A stretch of 64,000 bases of DNA from Azorinus chamasolen (GCA_963576725.1 OY755239.1:61670953-61734952), one strand, 5' to 3'. Numbered from the stretch's first letter, positions 1 through 11,996 are shown. Made by a program: numbers and translations. Notes: generated by a model not told the origin, from the sequence alone.

Positions 1-80
1 TGAGTTAGAGATGTTACAGACGGACAGACGGACGGACCGCACTATTCCATAATACGTCCCGTTTTTTCAAACGGGCATAT
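1..80 (+). mobile_element. right end of a Helitron/pearl-type element
   Basis: The window opens inside an element: a (GACG)-type microsatellite near 20-38, then an end hairpin (arms around CGTCCCGTTT and AAACGGGCATA, 51-76). The same end occurs inverted at 25955-26040, including the text 'aacatctctaactcaagttccgc' in shorter pieces, so both belong to one family. The tandem core lies outside the window. Confidence 0.6.
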
Positions 81-129
81 AAAAAGTAATAAAGGGTACG
101 ACAAAAACGAAATAGTACACTATGTGTTT

Positions 130-345
130 CTATAGAAAACTAGCCTGCCCTGTCGAGGGCCAATTTTGACCCAAGGGACATATTTATGTATCTTTTGTAG
201 AGGACCTATATAACAACATATAGGAGCCGTCTGGTCTGGGTCTGCTCTGTTTGAAAATATGTGAAAAGGTGTTAGCATGAGGGAAAGGGTTAGTAAACAT
301 ATTAGTATATTGTACACAAAATGAAAATAATGTAATGCAATTTGC
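130..345. repeat. one 160 bp repeat copy plus half of a palindromic MITE
   Basis: 130-205 matches the ~162 bp monomers at 2940-3320 (shared phrase 'gggccaattttgacc'). 205-290 is the right half of the CAGATC palindromic MITE, ending in 'gaaagggtta'. Confidence 0.5.
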
Positions 346-360
346 ACTATATTATATCAT

Positions 361-476
361 AAGCAAACAGCAGATTGATCAGATGGCTACTACATGAGCC
401 ATCTGATCTGGGTCTACTCTGTTTGCAAAGGTGTAGAAAGGCATATCTATGGAGTAAAGGGTGAATCGTCTGATTA
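361..476 (+). mobile_element. palindromic CAGATC MITE
   Basis: The core 363-437 is an imperfect palindrome: GCAAACAGCAGATTGATCAG on the left mirrors CTGATCTGGGTCTACTCTGT on the right. The right flank runs into 'tatggagtaaagggt', the shared right edge of the family. Related copies lie at 6.7, 8.0, 8.7, 8.9, 11.3, 18.1, 18.4, 18.8, 29.4, 29.5, 56.9, 58.0 and 62.4 kb. No coding capacity is seen. Confidence 0.65.
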
Positions 477-779
477 ACTGTGCAACAGGCCAGATCTAAC
501 TATAACAATTTTCTTTGTTTAGGTCTGCAATATTACTGCAGATTTACTACCAACAAGGGAGGCAATCAAGTTGTTATAAACAAGAGTACCGCATACTGTA
601 CATAATACGCCCACTTGCAAACTTTCTCTGATTCAACATGCCTTATAAGTGTTGACATTTTCTAATCTGTGCTTCAGATCGTGATTTCCATATTAAGGTG
701 ATACTATCTTTTAAGAAGTGAATATCTTATTAAATAAAAAAGTTACAGCTAATCCTCATTTTTGCAGATTTTTGTAAAG

Positions 780-2830
780 TGCAACGGCCATAACTTTGTA
801 AAGACAAACTGAATGAATTTCAAAATAAACTCAGCGTCAAATTTTGTTGCTTAAAACATTTGTGTTAAGTTTCATTTATATCATTTTAATAGTTTTCCCA
901 GAAAACAACAGACAAACTAAATATTGACAGACACACAAAGCAACGAACACACAAAGTTCAAGGACCATAACTTTAGAATAAAATGACATATCAAAATCCC
1001 CGCAATATATGTGAAAATTCACATTAAGGTTTAACCAGATAAAAAATTGAAGTAAATATCATTTCAAATGAAAAAGTTATGGCCATCCTCATATTTGCAT
1101 AGATTTGCATTATTGTTTTAAGTGCTAGGGCCATAACTCCGAAACAACAAATCAACTGATCCTCAGAATCGACTTAACTGCAGGTCTTGATGCATTTAAC
1201 ATGTGTATGAAGTTTCATTAATATCTGTCAAACAGTTTTGCCAGAAAACAGCGGACAAACTATATGCATGTATTTGCAGTATTTTCTAAGGACAAGGGCC
1301 ATAACTCTGAAACTAAAAATCAAATGATCCTCAGAATCAATTCAGTTTCATATCTTGATGCATTAAACATTTGTGTGAAGTTTCATTTATATCTCAAACA
1401 GTTTTCCCAGAAAACAGCGGACAAACTATTTGCATGTATTTGCATTATTTTTTAAATACAATGGCCATAACTCCGAAACGACAAATCAATGAACCTTAGA
1501 ATTGACTCAGCTTCAGATCTTGATGCATTAAACATTTGTGTGAAGTTTCATTAATATCTCACAAACAGTTTTCCCAGAAAACAGCGGACAAACTATTTGC
1601 GTGTATTTGCATTATGTTCTAAGAACAAGGGCCATAACTCTAAAACGTATAAATTAAATGATCCTCAGAATCAATTCAGTTTCAGATATTGATGCATTAA
1701 ACATTTGTGTGAAGTTTCATTAATATCTCTCAAATAGTTTTCCCAGAAAACAGCTGACAAACTATTTGCATGTATTTGGATTATTTTTTAAATACAATGG
1801 CCATAACTCCGACAAAACAAATCAAATGAACCTTAGAATTGACTCAGCTTCAGAACTTGATGCATTAAACATTTGTGTGAAGTTTCATTAATATCTCTCA
1901 TATAGTTTTCCCAGAAAACGGCGGACAAACTATTTGCATTTTTTAAGGACAAGGGCCATAACTCTGAAATGAAAAATCAAATGAACCTCTGAATCAACTC
2001 AGCTTCAGATCTTGATGCATTAAACATTTGTGTGAAGTTCCATTAATATCTGTCAAACAGTTTTCCCAGAAAACAGCGGACAAACTATTTGCATATATTT
2101 GCATAATTTTTTAAGGATAAGGGCCATAACTCTGAAACGAAAACTCAAATGATCCTCAGAATCAATTCAGTTTCAGATCTTGATGCATTAAACATTTGTG
2201 TGAATTTAATTAATATCTCTCAAATAGTTTCCCCAGAAAACAGCTGACAAACTATTTGCATGTATTTGCATTATTTTTTAAATACAATGGCCATAACTCC
2301 GAAACAACAAATCAAATGAGCCATAGAATTGACTCAGCTTCAGATCTTGATGCATTAAACATTTGTGTGAGGTTTCATTAATATCTCTCATATAGTTTTC
2401 CCTGAAAACAGCGGACAAACTATTTGCATATTTTTAAGGACAAGGGCCATAACACCGAAACGACAAATCAAATGAACCTCAGAATCGACTCAGCTTCAGA
2501 TCTTGTTGCATTAAACATTTGTGTGAAATTTCATCAATACCTATCAAACAGTTTTCCCAGAAAACAGCGGCAAACTATTTGCACATTTTTTTAGGACAAA
2601 TGCCATAACTCTGAAATGAAAAATCAAATGAACCTCAGAATCAACTCAGCTTCAGATCTTGATGCATTAAACATTTGTGTGAAGTTTCATTAATATCTGT
2701 CAAATGGTTTTCCCAGAAAACAGCGGACAAACAAAATGTTGACGGACGAACGAACGAACGAACAAACGGACGGACGGACATGGCCACGACAATATACGAC
2801 CACCTTTATTAGGTGGGCGTATAAAAAGGG
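780..2830 (+). mobile_element. Helitron/pearl-type element with about 11 tandem ~165 bp repeats
   Basis: The phrase 'gccataactc' recurs near 1131, 1299, 1464, 1631, 1801, 1957, 2124, 2289, 2447 and 2601, giving a period of 154-170 bp; more diverged copies start near 790. The array runs into a (GAAC)/(GGAC) microsatellite at 2739-2779 and then a terminal hairpin (TATACGACCACCT paired with AGGTGGGCGTATA, 2793-2823). Tandem core, microsatellite and hairpin end is the architecture described for bivalve pearl elements, considered non-autonomous Helitron relatives. The family name is inferred from structure. There is no coding capacity, and short open frames in the array are incidental. Confidence 0.75.
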
Positions 2831-2939
2831 GCAAAGGGAGATAACCTACCATTAAATATATAATAAAAATAGACACCATCACATGTTTATAAATAGCTAC
2901 TTGTAAGACAGCTTTGAAAAACTTGCTAATTCTGGGGTG

Positions 2940-3345
2940 GGGCAAATTTTGACCCTAGGGACATGATTTGTATTACTTTTGTAGAAGACCTGAACATGAT
3001 GCTATGTGCCAAATATGAAAGCTATGAACCATCCAGTTTCAGCGGAGAAGATTTTCAAAGTTCACTATATGTTTCTAATGAAAACTGCCCACCCCTGGGG
3101 CGGGGCCAATTTTACCGCATGGACATCATTTATATAATTTTTGAAGAGGACCTATACATGATGCTTTGTGCCAAATATAAAAGCTAATAACCTTCAAGTT
3201 TCAGAGGAGAAGCTTTTCAAAGTTTTCACTATATGTTTCTATTGAAAACAAGGCAACACTGGGGCGGGGCCAATTTTGACCACAGGGCCATTATTTTATA
3301 TAACTTTTGTAAAGGGCCTACAGATGATGATATGTGCCAAAGATG
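2940..3345 (+). repeat. ~162 bp tandem repeat, about 2.5 copies
   Basis: The phrase 'ttttgacc..agggacat' recurs at about 2948, 3108 and 3271, each time followed by 'ttttgtagaagacct..a.atgatgc.atgtgccaaa'. This monomer is unrelated to that of the array just before it, though the period is similar. A fifth-degree relative lies at 130-205. Confidence 0.65.
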
Positions 3346-4850
3346 AATGAATGGTGTTTTACGGTCCATCTACACTGATGGTCATATTACAAATAATGTA
3401 AATAAAACTATAATATGAAATCAAACAGAGACAATCTCACTAGATTATGTAAATGTTAGTCCCGATCAACAGGATTGTAAACAAAATAAGAACATACATA
3501 ATCGACATTCTAAAAATATACCTTTTAAATTTTAGAATATATATTAATGGCTTTTAAAAAATCAAATATTTTTGGTATTTCTACAAGTTCAAACAGTTCC
3601 CTCAGGGAATCTGCGTGAAAGAACCTATTTCTGATTAAAACTAAATCAGGACATTAAATGAGAATGTGCTGAATTGTATATGGCTCATAACAAAATAAAC
3701 ATTCAGGTTGAACTTCACCTTTCAGTAAATATGAATGAGTTAAAAAAGAATGTCCAATTCTTATTCTCAGGTAAGCTAAAAATCAGCTAATAACTATTCA
3801 TGATATCATTAGTTTTACATGGATATTGAATAGAGGAATGGTTAAATAGTCAGTAGCTGATTTTAGGGACATAATCACGGCATGTCCTTTTTCTATTTCA
3901 GCAAAGGACTATACTTTGCCTTGACCCAGAACTTTCCGCATTGGTCCAGGCATATCACAGACATGCATGTGAGCAGAATACTATAACAGAGCCATGAGGC
4001 ATTCTGACTATGCACTATGGGAGCAGACAACAGAATATAATTTCAAGCTACTGTGTTTAGAAGATAAGGGACACCTTCACGGACAGCCTTGACCAGTATA
4101 TAGTATTTGTCCCCAACAGATACATTTATCATTCGTTTGCTAATTTTAGGGTTTCGGGTTTGCCGAAATCCTTATAAAATGGATTGCGACTCAAACTTTC
4201 ATGGGAAACCCTATTGCACGAGCTCTACCTAGCGGGAATTCCCCTAATTATTAACAGAAGGGAGATAATCGTGACAGCACTATGAGCGACTTCACTTGGG
4301 TCAATAGTTTGAACCATATATGCCGCTAAATGCTAAATACTAAAAATATAATTTGCAAAAGTGAACATGTATAGCGAAACTATTGTCAAAAAATGTAAAC
4401 AAACCAAAACAAGACAATTATTGATCTTTTTAACGACGAAAATAACATGTAATACGTTACCGTACATTACAGAATAGTACATGACATGTGATGTGACCCA
4501 TCTTAAATTTTGTCGAGATGAAAATAATGTTAAATTACGCATGATGTTGAATAATCTCTTTAATAATTCTAATCAAAATTTAAAATACCAACTTTCAGTT
4601 TATCGTTTGCCGCCATCTTGGAACTACAGCAACCAAGCCCTGTGGCGTGGTTCGACTATAGTTCGGGTGAAAGGTCATATGGCATAACTTTAGTCGCGAC
4701 TATCGCCGTTGATATCAAACTGTGGAAACTATTGTTCAAACTATAGACCAAAGCGAAGTCGCCCTATAGTGCAGTGCTTGGCTTACAATCCGGTGTTCCG
4801 GAATCTTAAAAATTGCACAAAAAGACATCACTGAAAGTTATGTTGGACGC
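3345..4850. other. LINE 3' flank and unassigned sequence
   Basis: 3345-3540 follows the LINE remnant in its own orientation and is probably its 3' UTR ('atgaatggtgttttacgg'). For 3960-4850 I see no convincing exon, repeat or RNA gene. Confidence 0.3.
3541..3779 (-). pseudogene. non-LTR retrotransposon (Jockey/I/CR1-like) C-terminal remnant
   Basis: Reading the minus strand from 3779 gives LAYLRIRIGHSFLTHSYLLK, then GEVQPECLFCYEPYTIQHIL. This is the typical C-terminal zinc-knuckle region that follows RNase H in many invertebrate LINEs (R.RIGH..LTH...L, CxxC, then HIL.EC). A single GAA-to-TAA change gives a stop where the family has glutamate. The same frame then continues with CPDLVLIRNRFF and ends near 3541. 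Upstream on the minus strand (3780-3960) sequence similarity fades. It is a dead 5'-truncated copy; the exact clade cannot be told from this piece. Confidence 0.7.
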
Positions 4851-4904
4851 AAATATTGAACTCTACAGTCACTTGTTGAATTTGTCGAAGCATTAACATT
4901 TCAG

Positions 4905-5062
4905 AGAAAGGCTAATGATAGATGGTCAGAACGTTGTTGATTTCTACATATTAGCAGTGACATATCTCTTACATTAGCACCCGAACAGATCTACAGAACT
5001 GCTCGAAATCGGAAATGGCCAGAAACAGAAGTTTTCAAACGATTTACGGGATTATGGTACAG
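4905..5062 (+). pseudogene. splice-flanked exon-like segment with an in-frame stop
   Basis: An acceptor-like site (aacatttcag, ends 4904) and a strong donor (CAG/GTAAGT, 5062/5063) bracket 158 nt. In phase 0 it reads RKANDRWSERC, then TGA at 4938-4940, then 36 open codons including ARNRKWPETEVFKRFTGLWY. The other two phases have stops. It may be a decayed exon or chance; I do not recognise the protein. Confidence 0.2.
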
Positions 5063-5139
5063 GTAAGTAGATTTTATTTCTCCTAACAGTAGCCTATCGA
5101 ATAGTACGTATAAATTTTAAATAACGTATCTTCATGTAG

Positions 5140-5655
5140 ATCTGCATAAATGGAAAAGTAGTAAAGTCAAGCAGGCAAAGCCACATGCAAGACGCAACCA
5201 CCACCAAAACACCGATAGACAGCATGACACACACACACACACACACACACAACCACACACCCAAACGCACACGCACACACACATACGAAATGAACACAGA
5301 AAACACCAACAGACACACAAGAAACAGGGACAAACGTTCCACAACATGAACAAACCACAAGCACAAAGACGCAAGGCAAACAAAAGGAAGGGTGACAAAG
5401 AGAGTACCGCCTTGGCACGGTCAGCAGCAAAAACACCACTGGGGGTTTAAACCGGTTTACGGACGTCCTAACCTCACACTTCTCTCAAAGTCACCCTAGC
5501 TTTACAAATATTGTAAATAAAGGTATCCCCGCTGGACTTACCCACAACATAGACGACGGTGAACACAGGACATGTAAAACATAGCATAATAACTGTGACA
5601 ATCCGTCAAATATGTACTCAATGGCTTTGCTGAAGTCAGAGCACCTGCAGGTAAG
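5140..5655 (-). mobile_element. Penelope-like element, 5'-truncated 3' tail
   Basis: Read on the minus strand, this is the sequence that follows the reverse-transcriptase remnant at 24.2-24.75 kb: 'gcggggatacctttatttaca', then 'gtgaggttaggacgtc', 'taaaccggtttaaaccccc' and 'gaccgtgccaaggcggtac', a (TG)-rich stretch, and the end 'gattttactacttttcca'. It has no coding region. Open frames rich in CVCV across the CA stretch are simple-sequence artefacts. It is nearly identical to the copy at 13.4 kb, so both are fairly young. Confidence 0.65.
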
Positions 5656-5699
5656 CCGTTAAGGGAGTAATATCTATATCATTTCTTTCCATAACAATT

Positions 5700-6415
5700 C
5701 GTACTAGCTACCATCTAATTAAGATTTCTATTGGATGTTGGTCAAAACGGCACACTTAATATCTCGGACCAGATTTGCCCATGTCAAAAAGGCCCATCCT
5801 TTTGTAGTAGATATAATGTAAAAGTTCAGCGAAGGGCAACAAGATGGACCACCTCCAACTTTTCTTACAATCAGAGCGTTACTTAACAGAACTACAGCAG
5901 TCCCTCGGCTGGCCGACACTTAGTGACAGACGTGACACAGGACGGGGTCATCATGTTTTATAAGATCGTGTATGGTTTAGTCGGCCGATCATCCCATTGC
6001 CATTGTATCTCAGTAGACCTGTGAGAATGTCTCGCCATATGCACCCCTTATCTTTCCGTCAAATACACACCTCTGTAAACTACTTTAAATGTTCGTTTTT
6101 CCCTTGAACAGTGGTCATGTGGAACACCTTGCCAGCATCTGTTGTTAGGCAGCCAGATGTAAAGGGGTTCAAATCAGTATTACCCCCTCTCTTATTTCAA
6201 ACCGCCCCCAAAGGTCTGGAATCGAGTGTTTTACCAGATTTTTATCTTCACCTTGTTTTGACACCTATCTCGCTATACTCTTTCTCTCTATCCCACTTTT
6301 GAAGTCTCACTTTCACAACTTTTATAGCTTTTATTCTCGCACGGCCTGCACCTTTTCATGCCAGTAATACGCGAAAGCGGAGTCGGGCATTATACAAAGA
6401 AAGATAGATAGATAA
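5700..6415 (+). pseudogene. non-LTR retrotransposon 3' end (RT-LINE C-terminus, frameshifted)
   Basis: Fragments in shifting frames read KVQRRATRWTTSNFSYNQSVT near 5826-5890 (split here: KVQRRATRW, then TTSNFSYNQSVT), IMFYKIVYGLV near 5950-5985, and VVMWNTLPASVV near 6112-6150. These match the region after the reverse transcriptase in many animal LINEs (VQRRAARF..., MFYKI..GLV, .WN.LP..VV). The 3' tail ends in a (GATA)-like run, aagatagatagata, at 6402-6415, as expected for a LINE that primes on a simple tail. Several frameshifts make it a pseudogene. Confidence 0.7.
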
Positions 6416-6710
6416 ATTTAGCGATGCTTGCTTATATGATAGATAAAAGTTGTGTACTTTTAAGTCTAAATGGTGATATCAAGCTACTTTTGCAACCTTC
6501 AAAATAATTAGTATGCTGTTTTTAACAACTCAATTATGAGACTATGAGTTGTGAAACTGTTCAATGAACACTTTCCCTGTTCTGTGTTCCAAATGTCAAT
6601 ACCGACTTTTTATTACCAACTGAATATGGACAAAATAGTAATAACGAAATATGGAAGGTAGAAAAATGAAGCCATTTTAGAAAGTAAAGAAACATCTTTC
6701 AAATTGCATT

Positions 6711-7020
6711 AGCAAACAGCAGACCCAGATCAGACGACCTCTATGGAAGCCATATGATCTGGGTCTGTTCTGTTTGAAATATGTGAAAACATGTTTTGAA
6801 TACAAAGGAAAGGGTTAAATGAGATTTTTTGTAACAATTTCTTTCCTGTTGGGTATTGATGACAGAATAATATATTTTCAGGGAACAGACTTTACTATTT
6901 ACTCTATAAATAGGAGCCATCAGATCAGAGTCTGTTTTGTTTGCTTATAGAATAATATAGATGTCTGCATCATGTGATTCTATATAGTTTCTGCTTTGGC
7001 AAACAAATTCATGTGTTAAC
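6711..7020. mobile_element. two palindromic CAGATC MITE copies
   Basis: 6711-6815 holds a full palindrome (GCAAACAGCAGACCCAGATC, mirrored by GATCTGGGTCTGTTCTGTTT) and ends in 'ggaaagggttaaat'. 6890-6960 is a right half ('ggagccatcagatcagag'). Confidence 0.6.
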
Positions 7021-7135
7021 CCATTCCCTCATATTGACACCTTTTGACGCCTCTGTAAAAGACCCTTTTTGAAACCAATGTGACAAACAGAGCATTTGCT
7101 CATATGGACCAAATGCTTTATTTACCACAATGATT
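7018..7135 (-). mobile_element. TTAA-flanked MITE, partial copy
   Basis: It starts 'gttaacccattccctcatattgacacc' and matches the right half of the MITE at 11413-11645 in reverse. It contains the inner palindrome around 'gagcatttgctc'. Confidence 0.5.
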
Positions 7136-8280
7136 TCAATACTACATAAATCTTAAATTTTCCTTTTGGCTAGTAAATGCTCCTTTTCAGTACATTTATT
7201 CAAAGAGATAAAGGGACTAAAAATAGCATATGAGATAGTGGATTAATATGCCATTTTGAAAATATATCTGCTGGTAATTAATATTCATGAGATCATTATC
7301 TCTTACTAAATATTTATGGAGTAAAGGGTTAAAAGTGTTATACCCAATCATTTTATAAAGTTTTATAATTGAATTAATAGAAACTCATTATTAATCTTTG
7401 TAATATAGATTTAACTCTATAATGATATCTTCTTTGAAAAAGAATCCATGTTGTTTACATTTCAAGACAGTCATTTGTTTTTTCATAAATCCTGATATTC
7501 TTTGAATAGTTCAAAATGGCATCCAATGATTATCCATAATGATTTAGTCTGGAAATTTAAGGGATAATCTCGTTCAATAATAATAATAATAATTGAATGG
7601 TATGAACATATTAATTTTAAACAATAGATATATGATAATGACGTGCTGTTTACGAGATGTGCTGCATTTTTAAAAAAATGATACCGGTGTGTGCCAAATA
7701 GTTCAGACCCTGAACAACAGCCACATGGGGACAATGCAGCTGTTTGAGTGTCGCTACGGCTTAATTAATCAGACCAATACTCAGATATAAAGATAAAATA
7801 ATGCTTATACATAATAATTCATACGTTGTATCATATGTGATATATTCATATAATACATTCATTCGTACAAATATTCTTACATATTCATACAGTCATGGAT
7901 GTTACCTGTTACTATATAAAAACACCTTCCTATTATGTACCAACCTCATCATGATTAGAATAATGTTATATTGGATTTAATTTAAAGGATTATCATACAT
8001 AGAAGACAGGAGAAAGCTACCAAATGCTGGATGCAAACAGTGCAGATCCTGATCAGACATATTCCGAAAGTGGTATCATGAATTATCGTATTGGATCATA
8101 CCAGATCTGGCAGATCAGACAATATTTTCTGATATAAATAGAAGCATTGAGACCAAATAAAAGTGTTTGAAATGCTGTACCTCACTCATAGTGTTGTTAT
8201 ATTTTGATTTTCTGGTCTTTCAAGTTCATGATTTTCAATGCGTTCTGAAATAGGTTTTGATTTAGCATGTAGCCGGGTGT
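7136..8280. other. AT-rich sequence with scattered MITE edges
   Basis: I see an 'atggagtaaagggttaaaa' MITE edge near 7315-7335 and a diverged CAGATC element at 8029-8125. No exon-like segment or RNA gene was found. Confidence 0.3.
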
Positions 8281-8291
8281 TCTTATAAAGA

Positions 8292-8370
8292 AATATACCT
8301 GCTCAGACCCGAGATCGAACCCGGGTCGCCAGGTTCGCAGTCATGCACTCTACCACATGGCCATAAAAGC
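8292..8370 (-). repeat. tRNA-like SINE head
   Basis: On the minus strand the segment folds like a tRNA. It has a T arm ACCCG/GGTTCGATCT/CGGGT, a box B-like GGTTCGATCTC and a D-arm-like TGTGGTAGAGTGCA. The anticodon loop (CTGCGAA) is poorly stemmed and no clear acceptor stem closes, so a SINE head or decayed tRNA is likelier than a working tRNA. An unrelated tail follows on the minus strand. Confidence 0.5.
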
Positions 8371-8705
8371 ACGCTTGTACTGCAAAGCCGTACAAGTGAT
8401 GATAAACCCGTAAACTCCTGTTCGATCCATTTCAATTTGCTAACTTGTGACACTGGCTGAAACTGTCTGACCTGGAACAGCACTGGTTGCAAAATATGTG
8501 AATATTCAATAAGCCTTTGTAATGAGTAACTATAAGGGATACATTATGTTGACTGTTGAGATGATGTAATATGGATGTTAAAGTCTACTTAATTATTTAA
8601 AACCATGAATATTCATGCAGTAAATAATTACTTCATGAATAGTAATAAGTTTTGTTGTTATAATAGCACTCTGACACAGGTATGTTTGACCATGACATGT
8701 ATACC

Positions 8706-8965
8706 ATAAGCACACAGCCTCAGGTGGCTCCTACATGCATGTATGGGGACTATCAGATCTGGATTTATTCTGTTTGCAAAGGTGTAGGAAGGTGTATTTA
8801 TGGAGTAAATTTTTTTTTAACCCTTTACTCAATAAAAACTTAATAAAGACGTGATTTACTGATTGATTCTTTGGTCTAAACCAAAACCTTTGCAAACAGA
8901 GTAGACCCAGATCAGATGGCCCCTTAAGATGCCATCTGATAAGGGTTTGCTCTGTTTGCCAAATG
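8706..8965. mobile_element. two palindromic CAGATC MITEs, head to head
   Basis: 8706-8812 ends '..ggtgtatttatggagtaaa'. 8817-8965 starts 'ttaaccctttactc' and holds GCAAACAGAGTAGACCCAG mirrored by 'aagggtttgctctgtttgc'. The facing edges share the family's terminal sequence. Confidence 0.6.
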
Positions 8966-9147
8966 AATTATTCAGGTGTGATTGTAGCCTCTGTCCCTGG
9001 CGGAAACATCAACTAATAAATAATCATGATTTGATAATTTTTTATTGAATATTCATCATGTATTGTAACTTTAGGGTTTTCTTTGATAAGCTATCAGTAG
9101 TATGGTAGCAATCTGTATCTTTAGTTGTCCTGTTCATACTTTTTCAG

Positions 9148-11000
9148 AAGGAGGCAAAACACAAGGTGAATGTTGGTGCAACAGCTGCACCTGCAGACAT
9201 CAGAACATTGACCATTTCGCAAGATGGTGCCACCATACACATTATGCTATGACGTCAAGTGTCTTCAAGTGAAATCTTGCTAAGATCATTTGTCAAGGGG
9301 ACCAACTGTCATGTTTGAACCTAGCAGCAAAACAACATTGAAGAGCATTAAGCTGTCTACTGTAGAGGTAAGGAAATTTATTCACATACATGAGTTATTC
9401 TTTAATCAGTTATTCTGTACTCATATACCTTTACATACAAAGTAGTCCCAGTTATAATTGCTTCTGTATTTATTTACAGTATATATCAGTTAATATGATT
9501 AAGCTCTATAATACCTGATCGAAGACTGTTTATGCAGCAAACATGTCGTAATTATTACTAATATAATATAAAATATTTCAAGACAAACTTGAAAACCACT
9601 TTAAGGGAAGGGACCTCCATGACAAAGAGGACAAATGTGCCGTCAAAATACATGAACATTAGCAAGGCCCTTTTTGCTGTGTATAAGTTCATTGTCTCAT
9701 CAGGGACATGAGAGAAATCTATCTAGCTTGCTTTTGGATGGTCAGTAGTTCTTCCTTGATGGCATCTTTGACTGGAATCAGACATTGGGATCAAGTACAA
9801 AGAGCACCCAGGTCCTTCCTGGACCTGGAATTAGCTGAACATTGTCGTAATACTGTGAATCCATGTTAAACACCAATACACAATACATTCTTATGACCCC
9901 AGCATGGCGGGAGGCATATAACCATGCTCTTGTCTGTCCATATATACATCACACAAATAAACAACCTTGTGTGCAAATGGACAAAGAGAAGGAAGCTTTT
10001 GTTTCAGCCATTATTACTGAAGTTAGGAACTGAAATTTTCTTCATTATATAACAGGGTTGCCACATATCAGGGAAATGTGAGAACTGTCAGGGAAATTTG
10101 AAAATATAGGCAAATGTCAGGGAATTTTGAAAAAAGGAAGAGATTTATCATTTAAGGCAATATCTTTAAGACTTCCTCAAAAATATTACATATAAATTAT
10201 CAGAAAAAAACAAAATGTTCAATGTAATGTGTCAGGGAAATTTGAAATTATCTGGGAAATGTCAGGGAATTTTGTTTCTCTGGTTTGTGGTAACCCTGTA
10301 TAAGTCATAATGAAACTTTTTTGTGTATCTAACTGCTAATTCTCCATGTAGAGGAATTATTTTCAACTTTCACAAGTGAACAGACTCAATGTGAAGATGG
10401 TTGTATAGAAGGGACTTTCTTTTAGTTTTTTTACAGGAGCTACAGTACAGTAAAACCTTGTGGGTCAAACTCCTCATACAATGTACACCAGTTGGAGAAT
10501 TTGCTTTAAACTTTCACAGATATAGAACCTTGATGTGAAGATGTGTATAAAGAAGAACACTTTTGCAGTGACCTTTTGCAAAGTTACAGAACTTTGTAAT
10601 TTTTGCACTTAAAACGTGCTTTAGAGGCACCAGAAGGGGGGGGGGTTCATTCATGTCTTATGGACACATTTCTAGTTCTACACTAAAATACTATGAGGGA
10701 GGTTCATGTATGACCTTTCAGTGAAAGATATGAGTCATACTTGAATATCTAAGCTCAGTGTGACATACATGTATATGCATTCTTTCTTTAAAAACAAATC
10801 CATCTGAATGTTCTTGATTTTCTTAACATGCTTGCTTCTACCTCACTCTTTTATTGCAGGAGAAAGAGGCACAACTACCAACCAATGACCGCCAGCTGGT
10901 GTCATACCTTGTGTTTGATTCTGGTGTGGAGATTGAGGTAGAGGCTGCCTGTGGGTCGAGGGACCTGACCATTTCAGTAACAGATCTGGCCATTGCTTAA
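9148..11000 (+). CDS. putative two-exon small protein (unknown function)
   Basis: Two plus-strand segments have good splice signals. The first has acceptor ctttttcag ending at 9147 and donor GAG/GTAAGG at 9367/9368. The second has acceptor ttttattgcag ending at 10859 and runs open to TAA at 10998-11000. Starting at ATG 9311, exon 1 gives MFEPSSKTTLKSIKLSTVE and joins in phase 0 to EKEAQLPTNDRQLVSYLVFD followed by SGVEIEVEAACGSRDLTISV and TDLAIA, 65 residues in all. An in-frame TAA at 9281 sits upstream, so 9311 is the only start in that frame. In another frame the first exon encodes KEAKHKVNVGATAAPADIRT..., ending at TGA about 9250; the segment could instead be the last coding exon of a longer gene. 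I recognise no domain. The intron carries a MITE at 10053. Confidence 0.35.
10053..10298. mobile_element. 246 bp MITE with CAGGGTTGCCACA ends
   Basis: Terminal inverted repeats are CAGGGTTGCCACA and TGTGGTAACCCTG, with one mismatch. The direct repeat TATAA flanks both ends (10048-10052 and 10299-10303). Inside are repeats of 'gtcagggaa.tttgaaa'. The ends look hAT-like, but hAT elements normally leave 8 bp, so the superfamily is open. Confidence 0.65.
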
Positions 11001-11267
11001 GACATTAGAGAAAACGACGTAGAAACAAAGTGTGCAAACATGCTGCCAATTTCTGTATCTGCGCAAGTGAAAGGAAAATAGTTTATGCAGATTACATGTA
11101 ACTTAACAGCTGCCACTAATATGAAGACAATTTCTTTTATTCAGTTATGAACCATTTCCCTCATTAATATTCATCATTATTATTTATCAGCTTAATTTTA
11201 TAATGGATAATGCATACAGGTAATTTCTGCTTTGGCCAAAATTGTAAAATTGTATCTACATTATTCC

Positions 11268-11378
11268 ATAAGCAAACGGAGCAGACTAATCAGACAGCTG
11301 CTACAGGAGAAATTTGATTTGTGTCTTCCATGTTTGTAAAGGCATGAAAAGATGTTTATATATGAGGGACAGGGTTAA
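11268..11378 (+). mobile_element. palindromic CAGATC MITE, diverged
   Basis: It has 'ataagcaaacggagcagac' on the left and 'catgaaaagatgtttatata' then 'agggttaa' on the right. The palindrome is partly eroded. Confidence 0.5.
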
Positions 11379-11412
11379 TTCTCTTTTGGATTTATAGTAA
11401 ATGTTTTAAGCT

Positions 11413-11645
11413 GTTAACCCATTACGTCATAGGCTATATTTAGACCCAACCGATTTGAACAGATTTACCGAAAGGGATCATTTACTACAGGAAAAGGACA
11501 TTTTAGAAATGTGTAGTTTAGAATCCATTGTGATAAATAGATCATTTGCTCCTGTGGAGCAAATGCTCTGTTTATCACAATGGTTTCAAAAAGTGGCTTT
11601 TACAGAGGCATCAAAAGGCGTCAATATGAGGGAATGGGTTAATAA
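11413..11645. mobile_element. TTAA-flanked MITE
   Basis: The ends are TTAACCCATTACGTCAT and ATGAGGGAATGGGTTAA. An inner palindrome sits around 'catttgctcctgtggagcaaatg'. TTAA at both edges fits piggyBac- or Kolobok-type targeting. An open frame across it is not a gene. Confidence 0.65.
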
Positions 11646-11755
11646 CTTAATACATTTTCTCTGAAAATGTACACCACTGTATATTTGGTCAAATTTATGC
11701 CACTGTTTGTAAAGTTTTAAAAGGAACAAAATGGAAATAAGCAAATTTCGAATTT

Positions 11756-11996
11756 TAAAGGAATGTTGACCCATTAAGCCCATGCTGTGTATTTTGGGAG
11801 TTGACTGTCAGGCATCTGATACACACACTTATAAGGCGGGCTACCATCACAGAGGATCGATGTATAATTGCATAACTTTATCTCTTATGGCTATGGACCC
11901 TCACTGGACACTGTAGGAGCACAGCTGGATACTGTGTATATAGGGGGTCACTTATGTAAGAAGCTTTGAAATGCCTTTAAATTTCCTAAAGTTTTC
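11756..11996 (-). mobile_element. TTAA-flanked MITE, copy 1
   Basis: It is the reverse complement of the element inserted in the Penelope ORF at 23950-24184. Shared text: 'aggaatgttgaccc', 'gcataactttatc', 'agcacagctggatactgtg', 'gaaatgcctttaa'. Confidence 0.65.

Noticed and set aside
8292..8370. Functional tRNA gene on the minus strand
   Set aside because: A good T arm, but no closing acceptor stem and a poor anticodon stem.
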